A DNA stretch of 8,135 nt from Imperialibacter sp965651695 (lineage in GTDB: Bacteria; Bacteroidota; Bacteroidia; Cytophagales; Cyclobacteriaceae), in contig CBFGTI010000227.1 of assembly GCA_965651695.1 (NCBI GenBank), forward strand, positions 1-8,135, given 5' to 3'. The position numbers were made by a program, and so were the translations under genes. Shown one piece after another: positions 1 through 5,886 of the stretch. How positions within the stretch are numbered: the stretch's first letter is position 1; every line of letters starts with the position of its first letter. A model generated the notes under the pieces. That model was not told the DNA's origin. It was given only the letters and a program-made list of their open reading frames with translations, and made no database searches.

Positions 1-6
1 AAACAC

Positions 7-1305
7 ATGCAACTAATATACTCCCCTCCCCGCAAGCAATGGCCTGAGCTAATTCAGCGGCCGGCACAGGACCCCGAAAAGCTTGAGAAGGTAGTGCGGC
101 CGATATTGGAGAAGGTAAAAAAGTTTGGCGACAAAGCCTTGCGAAAATATGCGCTGGAGTACGACCACGTAGAGCTGGAGGAATTGTTTGTTTCAGCAGA
201 GGAATTAGAAAATGCGGCATCCAAAGTAAGCCCGAGCCTGAAGGATGCGATAAATACGGCAAAAGCCAATATTGAGAAGTTTCACCTGGCTCAAAAAGAA
301 AGTGCGTATGAGCTTGAAACAATGCCCGGTGTGCTGTGTAGCCGCAGAAGCATACCCATAACCCGGGTGGGCCTGTACGTACCCGGCGGCACGGCCCCGC
401 TGTTTTCCACGGCGCTTATGCTGGGCATACCCGCTAAAATAGCAGGGTGCAAAGAGATAGTCATTGCTTCGCCAACCGACACCACGGGCCATGTCAACTC
501 CACTGTTTTGTATATAGCACACCTGCTCGGCATTACCAGGGTGCTGAAGGTAGGAGGTGCCCAGGCGATAGCGGCTATGGCTTATGGTACCGAAACGGTG
601 CCTAAAGTGGATAAGATCTTTGGTCCGGGCAACCAGTTTGTAACGGCCGCCAAGCAAATGGTAAGCCGCGATACTGTAGCTATCGACATGCCGGCGGGCC
701 CTTCGGAAGTGCTGGTGTTTGCCGATAAAAACACCGAACCCTCGTTTGTGGCGGCCGATCTGCTGTCGCAGGCGGAACACGGCGCCGACAGCCAGGTGAT
801 GTTTGTAACCTCGAGCAAAAGAATGGTAGAAGCAGTGGCGCAGGAGGTAGAAAGGCAACTGCAGCTGCTGCCCCGCAAAGACATGGCAGCCAAGGCGCTG
901 GAAAACAGTCGTACTATCTACTTCGAAGACAAGGAGGTAGCCATGGAGTTTATTAATGCCTACGGGCCCGAGCACCTGATTTTGTCGCTGCGGGAAGCTG
1001 ATAAGTATGCAGAAATGGTGGAGAATGCCGGCTCTGTATTTATTGGCAACTACACGCCGGAGTCGGCAGGCGACTACGCTTCGGGCACCAACCACACACT
1101 GCCTACCAACGGGTGGGCGAGGGCCATGGCTGGTGTGTCGGTCGATAGCTTTGTGAAAAAGGTAACCTTTCAGAAAATTAGCAGAGAGGGCCTGAAGAAG
1201 CTGGGACCGGCGATTGAGGCGATGGCATCGGCCGAAAAACTGGAAGCCCACCGCATGGCTGTTACCGTTCGTTTACAAAAAATTATAGAAGAAGATGGCG
1301 TTTGA
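7..1305 (+). CDS. hisD: Histidinol dehydrogenase
   Basis: Catalyses the last two steps of histidine synthesis in the cytoplasm, oxidising L-histidinol to L-histidine with two NAD+. At 432 residues it is the usual full length (E. coli HisD is 434). Family motifs are clear: VPGGTAPLFSTAL near residue 125, KVGGAQAIAAMAYGT near 181, FGPGN near 205 and GPSEVLV near 231. The zinc ligands of the E. coli enzyme (Q259, H262, D360, H419) fall at Q255, H258, D356 and H415, a constant offset of four. The catalytic Glu-His pair is E322-H323 in YGPEHL. The ATG at 7 gives the expected N-terminus; only six bases precede it, so the promoter or an upstream hisG cannot be seen. The 3' end overlaps hisC by 11 nt, suggesting translational coupling. 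Confidence 0.97.
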   Translation: MQLIYSPPRKQWPELIQRPAQDPEKLEKVVRPILEKVKKFGDKALRKYALEYDHVELEELFVSAEELENAASKVSPSLKDAINTAKANIEKFHLAQKESAYELETMPGVLCSRRSIPITRVGLYVPGGTAPLFSTALMLGIPAKIAGCKEIVIASPTDTTGHVNSTVLYIAHLLGITRVLKVGGAQAIAAMAYGTETVPKVDKIFGPGNQFVTAAKQMVSRDTVAIDMPAGPSEVLVFADKNTEPSFVAADLLSQAEHGADSQVMFVTSSKRMVEAVAQEVERQLQLLPRKDMAAKALENSRTIYFEDKEVAMEFINAYGPEHLILSLREADKYAEMVENAGSVFIGNYTPESAGDYASGTNHTLPTNGWARAMAGVSVDSFVKKVTFQKISREGLKKLGPAIEAMASAEKLEAHRMAVTVRLQKIIEEDGV

Positions 1306-2368
1306 TCCATACAAAATACTACGAAAACACCTGCTCGAATTGAAGCCCTACTCTTCGGCAAGGGATGAGTATACGGGCAAAGAAGGCGTGTTTCTGGATG
1401 CCAACGAGAATCCGTACGGCTCGGCCGGGTTGGAAACCAGCTACAACAGGTATCCCGACCCTTACCAGCACGAAGTAAAGCAAGCCATTGCCGCTGTAAA
1501 AAACGTGGATCCCGAATCCATTTTTCTTGGAAACGGAAGCGACGAACCCATAGACCTGCTCATCAGGGCATTTTGTGAGCCCGGTTCCGACTGTGTTATT
1601 ACCGTTCCGCCTACCTATGGCATGTACGAGGTGAGCGCGGGGATCAACAACGTAAAGAACATCAAGGTGCCCTTGAAGGAAAACTTTCAGTTGGATGTAA
1701 AGGCGGTGCTTTCCGCCGTTGGGCCCGAAACCAAGATCTTATTTCTCTGCAGCCCCAACAACCCAACCGGCAACCTGCTAAGAAAAGAAGATGTGCTGAT
1801 GCTGCTGCACGACTTTCCCAACATGGTGGTAATAGACGAAGCCTACATTGACTTTGCCGCTGACAACGGGTTTTTGCCTCACCTGCACAAATTCCCCCAC
1901 CTGGTGGTGCTGCAAACCTTTAGCAAAGCCTGGGGAATGGCCGGATTACGACTGGGAATGGCCTTTGCCAGCCCTGAAATTATCAGAATACTGAATAAGA
2001 TAAAGCCTCCGTACAACATTGCCGCGCCTACGCAGCAACTGGCACTGCGAGCGCTGCAGAACGTAGTGGCCAAGGAGAAAATGGTGGCCGATATACTTGA
2101 GCAGCGGTTCCTGCTGGAAGACGGGCTCAGGGCGCTTGCACTGGTGGAGGAGGTGTACCCGACCGACGCTAATTTTTTACTCGTGAGAGTGCCGCAGCCG
2201 AAGGAAACATACCAGTACCTGGTAGACCAGAAGGTGATTGTGAGAGACCGCAGCAATGTGATTCATTGCCACGGGTGTCTTAGAATAACCGTGGGCACCG
2301 CAACAGAAAACAGGGCACTACTCGAAGCGCTGGGAAAAGTTAACGCAGACAAATTATTAAGCCGATGA
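1295..2368 (+). CDS. hisC: Histidinol-phosphate aminotransferase
   Basis: PLP-dependent class I/II aminotransferase that converts imidazole-acetol phosphate plus glutamate to histidinol phosphate and 2-oxoglutarate. Its 357 residues match the family (about 355). Visible active-site features are the substrate-site segment LDANENPYG near 34-42, SPNNPTG at 153-159 (N156 near the cofactor ring), IDEAY at 180-184 (D181 and Y184 contact PLP), the Schiff-base lysine K211 in TFSKAWG, R219 in GLRLG (cofactor phosphate) and R330 in CLRITVGT (substrate carboxylate). The ATG at 1295 lies inside the end of hisD and is preceded by a purine-rich AGAAGAAG, which supports this start. The stop overlaps the hisB start as ATGA. 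No key residue is missing. Confidence 0.97.
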   Translation: MAFDPYKILRKHLLELKPYSSARDEYTGKEGVFLDANENPYGSAGLETSYNRYPDPYQHEVKQAIAAVKNVDPESIFLGNGSDEPIDLLIRAFCEPGSDCVITVPPTYGMYEVSAGINNVKNIKVPLKENFQLDVKAVLSAVGPETKILFLCSPNNPTGNLLRKEDVLMLLHDFPNMVVIDEAYIDFAADNGFLPHLHKFPHLVVLQTFSKAWGMAGLRLGMAFASPEIIRILNKIKPPYNIAAPTQQLALRALQNVVAKEKMVADILEQRFLLEDGLRALALVEEVYPTDANFLLVRVPQPKETYQYLVDQKVIVRDRSNVIHCHGCLRITVGTATENRALLEALGKVNADKLLSR

Positions 2369-3462
2369 AGAAGGTACTTTTTATTGACCGCGACGGGACC
2401 ATCATTGTGGAGCCGACAGACAATTTTCAGGTAGACTCGCTGGAAAAGCTGCGATTTATTCCCCATGCAATCTCCAACCTGCGTAAAATAGCCGAAGAGC
2501 TGGACTATGAGCTGGTGATGGTAACCAACCAGGACGGGCTGGGTACCGACAGCTTACCGGAAAAAGACTTCTGGCCCGCTCACAACATGATGATGGATAT
2601 CCTCACAGGCGAGGGGGTGCATTTTGCTGCTGTGCACATCGACCCTAGCTTTGAGCACGAAAACTCCCCAAACCGCAAACCGGGCATAGGTATGCTCACG
2701 CAATACATTAGCGGCGACTATGATTTGGCGGGTTCTTATGTAATAGGAGACAGGAAAACAGATGTACAGCTGGCAAAGAACCTTGGCACCAAAGCCATTT
2801 TTATAGGCACGGAGCCGGATGCTGATGTGGCATTAACCACAACAAACTGGGACGAGATTTACCGGTTTCTGAAAATGCCGCCGCGCATAGCCGAAGTAAA
2901 GCGAACTACAAAGGAAACAGACATCTCCATCAAGTTGAATCTCGACGGTACCGGCCAAACCAGGATGAGCACCGGGCTTGGCTTCTTCGATCATATGCTC
3001 GACCAGCTGGGTCGCCACTCAGGCTGCGACCTGGAGGTGACCGTGAAAGGTGACCTGCACATCGACGAGCACCATACCATTGAAGATACGGCGCTGGCAT
3101 TGGGCGAGGCTTTCAGGAAAGCGATTGGCGATAAGAAAGGAATTAGCCGCTATGGTTTTATGCTGCCAATGGACGACTGTCTGGCACAAGCTGCCATCGA
3201 CTTTGGCGGCAGGCCATGGCTGGTGTGGGATGCCGAATTTAAGCGCGAGAAAATCGGCGACATGCCCACCGAAATGTTCTACCATTTCTTCAAGTCCTTT
3301 TCCGATACTTCACTGAGCAACCTCAACATCAAAGCCGAAGGAGCCAACGAACATCATAAGATTGAAGCGATGTTCAAAGCGCTGGCCCGTGCAATTAAGA
3401 TGGCTATCGGCAGGGATATGAACTCGCTGAATATGCTACCCAGCACAAAGGGGGTGTTGTGA
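2365..3462 (+). CDS. hisB: Bifunctional histidinol-phosphatase / imidazoleglycerol-phosphate dehydratase
   Basis: Two fused enzymes of histidine synthesis in 365 residues, close to E. coli HisB (355). The N-terminal HAD-type histidinol phosphatase (about 1-165) shows the nucleophile and acid Asp pair D8/D10 in FIDRDGT, motif II VTNQDG (53-58), the motif III lysine K105 in NRKP, and GDRKTD (128-133). The C-terminal dehydratase (about 175-365) has FFDHMLDQ, DEHHTIEDT (234-242) and NEHHKIEAMFKA (328-339), whose histidines and acids bind the two Mn ions, and the usual LPSTKGVL end. The zinc-loop ligands of the E. coli phosphatase (C93, H95, C101, C103) align without gaps to D93, S95, S101 and N103, so this domain lacks that zinc site. 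I recall the same in other Bacteroidota HisB proteins. The start overlaps the hisC stop (ATGA). Confidence 0.96.
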   Translation: MKKVLFIDRDGTIIVEPTDNFQVDSLEKLRFIPHAISNLRKIAEELDYELVMVTNQDGLGTDSLPEKDFWPAHNMMMDILTGEGVHFAAVHIDPSFEHENSPNRKPGIGMLTQYISGDYDLAGSYVIGDRKTDVQLAKNLGTKAIFIGTEPDADVALTTTNWDEIYRFLKMPPRIAEVKRTTKETDISIKLNLDGTGQTRMSTGLGFFDHMLDQLGRHSGCDLEVTVKGDLHIDEHHTIEDTALALGEAFRKAIGDKKGISRYGFMLPMDDCLAQAAIDFGGRPWLVWDAEFKREKIGDMPTEMFYHFFKSFSDTSLSNLNIKAEGANEHHKIEAMFKALARAIKMAIGRDMNSLNMLPSTKGVL

Positions 3463-3468
3463 GAAGGG

Positions 3469-3504
3469 AAACTTCCCGAAAGCTTTATCGTTTTCGGGAA
3501 GTTT
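3469..3504. terminator. Bidirectional intrinsic-type terminator between hisB and the peroxiredoxin gene
   Basis: A perfect 13-bp inverted repeat, AAACTTCCCGAAA at 3469-3481 and its complement at 3492-3504, with a 10-nt loop. It starts 6 nt after the hisB stop and ends 11 nt before the peroxiredoxin stop on the other strand. The AAA/TTT ends of the stem put a short run of U at the 3' side in both directions, as expected for a terminator shared by convergent genes. The U tract is short (three, then AUGC), so efficiency is uncertain. Confidence 0.8.
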
Positions 3505-3515
3505 ATGCACAGCTG

Positions 3516-4250
3516 CTAAATCAGCTCCGCCTCTCTCTTTAGTACTTTGTCCAGCACCATGTCCTTATCCAGCTTCTTGGTGCAGAAGAACCAGTCTTTA
3601 CACTCCAGGCCTTCAACTTCGCCATCCATGCGCTCTTTGGCCACGCCGCACGATCCGGCCGGCGAAATAATAACGTCGTCGCCGGGCTGCCAGTCGGCAG
3701 GGGTAGCTACACCAAACGCATCGGAAGTTTGCAGGGCTACTACTACCCGGTACAACTCGTCGAAGTTGCGGCCAAGGCTAAGTGGATAGTAGATAATAGC
3801 ACGGATAACGCCTTTGGGATCAATAAAAAAGACCGCTCTCACCGCTTGCGTGGTACTCTCGCCGGGTTGAATCATACCGTACTTTTTGGCCACATTCATG
3901 GTAATGTCTTCAATGAGTGGGAATTTAACATCCACATCGCTCATGTCCTTGAATTCAATCTTTTCCTTTATAGTACGAAGCCAGGCTATGTGGCTGTACA
4001 AGCCGTCGACGGAGAGGCCCACCAGCTTGCAGTTGGCCTGCGCAAATTTTGCTTCCTGCGTGGCAAAGGTCATAAACTCCGAGGTGCACACCGGTGTAAA
4101 ATCAGCCGGATGGCTGAAGAGAATCACCCAGCTTCCCTGGTAGTCGGCCGGGAAGTTTATTTCGCCCTGGGTGGTTTTGGCTGTAAATGCCGGCGCTTTG
4201 TCGCCAATTCGCGGCATGGCCACCGCTTCCTGATTTAATGTCGTTTCCAT
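3516..4250 (-). CDS. Prx6-type (1-Cys-like) peroxiredoxin with archaeal-style C-terminal cysteine pair
   Basis: Thiol peroxidase of the AhpC/TSA superfamily, 244 residues, which reduces H2O2 and organic hydroperoxides in the cytoplasm. The thioredoxin-fold domain (about 13-160) carries the peroxidatic site PADFTPVC, with peroxidatic C55, T52 and P48, and the conserved arginine R138. A C-terminal dimerisation extension (about 165-244) places it in the Prx6 group rather than the shorter AhpC group. The extension has C217 and C223 in CKDWFFC, the six-residue spacing seen in archaeal enzymes such as Aeropyrum ApTPx (C207/C213), plus C201. No export signal is evident. The start at 4250 follows an A/T-rich stretch; an internal ATG at 4217 (MPRIGDKAP) is an alternative and matches the usual N-terminus of the family. 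Physiological reductant and paralogues are unknown from this window. Confidence 0.94.
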   Translation of the reverse strand: METTLNQEAVAMPRIGDKAPAFTAKTTQGEINFPADYQGSWVILFSHPADFTPVCTSEFMTFATQEAKFAQANCKLVGLSVDGLYSHIAWLRTIKEKIEFKDMSDVDVKFPLIEDITMNVAKKYGMIQPGESTTQAVRAVFFIDPKGVIRAIIYYPLSLGRNFDELYRVVVALQTSDAFGVATPADWQPGDDVIISPAGSCGVAKERMDGEVEGLECKDWFFCTKKLDKDMVLDKVLKREAELI

Positions 4251-4264
4251 GTTATTTAATTGTT

Positions 4265-4292
4265 TTCAGTGCTCCGATTGAAGAGCACTGAA
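4265..4292 (-). promoter_or_regulatory. Perfect 10-bp inverted repeat just upstream of the peroxiredoxin start
   Basis: Arms TTCAGTGCTC (4265-4274) and GAGCACTGAA (4283-4292) enclose an 8-nt spacer. The element ends 14 nt before the peroxiredoxin ATG and lies about 85 nt past the cyclase stop, both read on the minus strand. On that strand it is followed by AACAATTAAATAAC rather than a U tract, so it is not a classical terminator of the cyclase unit. It could be a 5' UTR hairpin next to the ribosome-binding region or a dyad operator. The repeat is seen directly; the role is inference. Confidence 0.5.
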
Positions 4293-4317
4293 GGTAGCAC
4301 GGAAGTATGGCTTTGGC

Positions 4318-4333
4318 AGTGACGGAGGTCACA
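4318..4333 (-). promoter_or_regulatory. Candidate Crp/Fnr-family operator upstream of the peroxiredoxin gene
   Basis: The sequence AGTGA-N6-TCACA matches the Crp/Fnr-type dyad TGTGA-N6-TCACA at nine of ten positions, and its inner arms GTGAC and GTCAC are exact complements. Its centre is about 75 bp upstream of the peroxiredoxin ATG, a plausible distance for an activator site if transcription begins near the hairpin at 4265-4292. No convincing Bacteroidota promoter (TTG with TAnnTTTG) was found nearby; TACCTTCA on the minus strand just above the hairpin is a weak partial match. A single site can occur by chance. Confidence 0.3.
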
Positions 4334-4377
4334 CACGAGCTGGGATTTTCGTCACCCCGAATCAGGAGTGGTGGCTG

Positions 4378-5259
4378 CTACTTTTTCATTCTGGCGTATG
4401 CCCGCACCGGAAAGGTGCCAACACCTTTGAATTTGGGAGGTACTGCGCTGAATACAAAGCCGTCTTGCGGCAGCTTTTCCAGGTTGCACATGTGCTCCAC
4501 AATGAGGATTTCGGCGCCAAGCAGGGTGGAATGAACGGGCCGGCTGTTTTTCCGGGTATCGTCGATGTTGTGGCTGTCGATGCCCACCAGCTTCACCTGG
4601 CACTCGCGGAGGTACTCAGCGGCGTCTTGCGTCAGGTAGGGATGTCCGCTAAAGTAGGCTTCTGTGTTCCAGTGCGTGGCCCAGCCAGTATGCACCAGCA
4701 CCGCCCTGTTTCTTATTTCTTTTTTTTTGAAAAAGTCGACGCCTATTTCTGTTGAACCCACCGCACTGATGGCAATGCCTTCCAGCTCGGCGAATGCTTC
4801 GAGTGCAGTTTCCGAAAGGTCTTTGCCATGCTCATAGCGGTGAAACGGACAGTCGACATACGTACCGGTATTGGCTACCATTTCAATTTTACCGATCTGG
4901 AAAGTGGTACCGTCTTCATACATTCCTTTCGACTTCTCACGGCTCAGATAGTCGCATACGATGGGTGCAGGCAGGCCTTTGTAGGTAACCAAGCCATCGA
5001 AAATGGTGTGGCTGAGGTCGATGAGCACCTCATTGGTCGCCAGATTTATCGCTTTACGCTTATGTGCTTCGGTAATGTAGTGCTTGTTGAGAATGCTGAC
5101 CTTGCCCACCATCAGCAGCCGCAAATCTTCCACAATGTAATCGGCCAGCTCATTATCGGAGATTTCATCCCCCGCTATATCGAGCCGGAAGTCCTGCCCC
5201 TGGATGCCGCCACCATTGGTGAACTGAATATCGAAATCGAAGACTACTCTTTTTTGCAT
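4378..5259 (-). CDS. Cyclase-family (KynB-like fold) protein with an additional N-terminal domain and altered metal motif
   Basis: A 293-residue protein, longer than typical members of about 210. Residues from about 78 onward look like the PF04199 cyclase / bacterial kynurenine formamidase family: DLSHTIFDGLVTY at 81, the core motif at 130-140, HTGW at 190-193, GIDSHNIDD at 226-234, and HSTLL plus ILIVEHMCNLEKL near 243-263. The family metal motif HxGTHxDxPxH reads NTGTYVDCPFH, so two His ligands become N130 and Y134, while D136, H140, H243 and E255 are kept (H243 to E255 has the KynB spacing of 12). Residues 1 to about 70 form a separate small domain, with FTNGGGIQGQDFRLDI near 13 and LLMVGKVSILNK near 48, whose function I do not recognise. 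It starts 9 nt after the preceding gene, so the two are probably co-transcribed. The substrate is unknown; it may use a different metal arrangement or be non-hydrolytic. Confidence 0.82.
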   Translation of the reverse strand: MQKRVVFDFDIQFTNGGGIQGQDFRLDIAGDEISDNELADYIVEDLRLLMVGKVSILNKHYITEAHKRKAINLATNEVLIDLSHTIFDGLVTYKGLPAPIVCDYLSREKSKGMYEDGTTFQIGKIEMVANTGTYVDCPFHRYEHGKDLSETALEAFAELEGIAISAVGSTEIGVDFFKKKEIRNRAVLVHTGWATHWNTEAYFSGHPYLTQDAAEYLRECQVKLVGIDSHNIDDTRKNSRPVHSTLLGAEILIVEHMCNLEKLPQDGFVFSAVPPKFKGVGTFPVRAYARMKK

Positions 5260-5268
5260 ATTGGTGTC

Positions 5269-5778
5269 TTAATGCGTTTCTAAATCTCCTTTTTTATACA
5301 TCCCGGCCCAAAAGATACCATCAATTTCTTCGGAACTCATTTTTTTGAGTGCACCTGCTTTAGCCAAATCAGTTATCAATGCTTTATCCTCTTCCCTTCC
5401 AGACTGACTTGATAAGAAATGTTGATTGTCTAATTTGAAGAACAGATATATCACAGTGTCTTTTTTATGAATCAGATAGACGGAGGAATCAGTATACCCC
5501 CATTTACCCTGCTCGGTAGCGGGCCAAATGGAATAATGACCATAGCGCTTAGTGCGATAGCTGCCATTCTGCCTCAACTCAAGAGATTCACTGAACCATC
5601 CATCTGAAATGTTCCACATACCCTCGATATCGCCCCGAGTAACTGCAACCTGATATGTTGTGGAAAAAGCATTCCAAAGCGAGTCGTAGCTTTCACCTGC
5701 AATATCCTGGCAGGAAACCTTGATCGGGCTAATTAGAAATATTATAATCAAATACTTCATCAGAGCAATCTTAGGCAT
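5269..5778 (-). CDS. Small exported protein of unknown function
   Basis: Not recognised as a named family. The most convincing signal peptide begins at the third possible start (ATG at 5760): a lysine, the hydrophobic run YLIIIFLIS, then KVSCQ. Cleavage before Q would suit signal peptidase I. Cys at the end is only a poor lipobox because -3 is Lys, so lipoprotein status is doubtful. The listed start (ATG at 5778) was chosen for its A-rich upstream AAATAAAGTAAAT; a GTG at 5796 is a third option. The mature part has alternating aromatic and beta-type segments (ESLELRQNGSYRTKRYG, GKWGYTDSSVYLI, TVIYLFFKL) resembling a small beta-barrel or lipocalin-like fold, followed by a helical tail. The gene is clearly more AT-rich than its neighbours: hand counts of two 60-base lines give 37% and 32% GC, against 58-62% in adjacent genes. 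It lies 9 nt upstream of the cyclase gene. Confidence 0.7.
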   Translation of the reverse strand: MPKIALMKYLIIIFLISPIKVSCQDIAGESYDSLWNAFSTTYQVAVTRGDIEGMWNISDGWFSESLELRQNGSYRTKRYGHYSIWPATEQGKWGYTDSSVYLIHKKDTVIYLFFKLDNQHFLSSQSGREEDKALITDLAKAGALKKMSSEEIDGIFWAGMYKKGDLETH

Positions 5779-5886
5779 ATTTACTTTATTTCCCACCCAT
5801 CAAAATCATTTCTATATTCTGGCTCCTCCGTTATGGGTTTAGTACCTTACATCCCGGTTTTTCAAAGCAACACCTTTTTTCTTTAT
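5779..5886. promoter_or_regulatory. Divergent intergenic region between the exported-protein/cyclase unit and the GMC oxidoreductase unit
   Basis: About 108 bp separate the two divergent starts, so promoters for both units should lie here. I found no good match to the Bacteroidota TTG / TAnnTTTG promoter in either direction. TATATTCTG at 5813-5821 on the plus strand and TGATTTTG on the minus strand are partial matches to the -7 element only. The plus-strand stretch CACCTTTTTTCTTTAT just before the GMC ATG has no Shine-Dalgarno sequence. Confidence 0.4.

Noticed and set aside
205..1251. Long minus-strand open frame (348 codons) opposite hisD
   Set aside because: The hisD protein matches its family over its whole length with all catalytic residues. 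The antisense product has no recognisable motif and is rich in Arg, His and Tyr, as expected of a shadow frame.
3511..3526. Short inverted repeat AGCTG / CAGCT spanning the peroxiredoxin stop codon
   Set aside because: Only five base pairs and lying beside a perfect 13-bp hairpin; likely chance.
3729..4238. Plus-strand open frame of 169 codons opposite the peroxiredoxin gene
   Set aside because: The minus-strand frame encodes a complete peroxiredoxin with its active site; the plus-strand frame is its antisense shadow.
4343..4363. Weak hairpin (TTCG / CGAA) just after the cyclase stop as a terminator
   Set aside because: Only a four-bp stem with an imperfect extension and no following U tract on the minus strand.
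5779..5796. GTG start at 5796 for the exported unknown protein
   Set aside because: It would put a 12-residue polar extension before the signal peptide; the ATGs at 5778 or 5760 give a more ordinary signal sequence.
5833..5886. Possible 18-residue N-terminal extension of the GMC protein from an upstream ATG
   Set aside because: The extension (starting MGLVPYIPVF) is neither a Tat nor a convincing Sec signal, and the ATG at 5887 puts the FAD-binding fold at the normal distance from the N-terminus.
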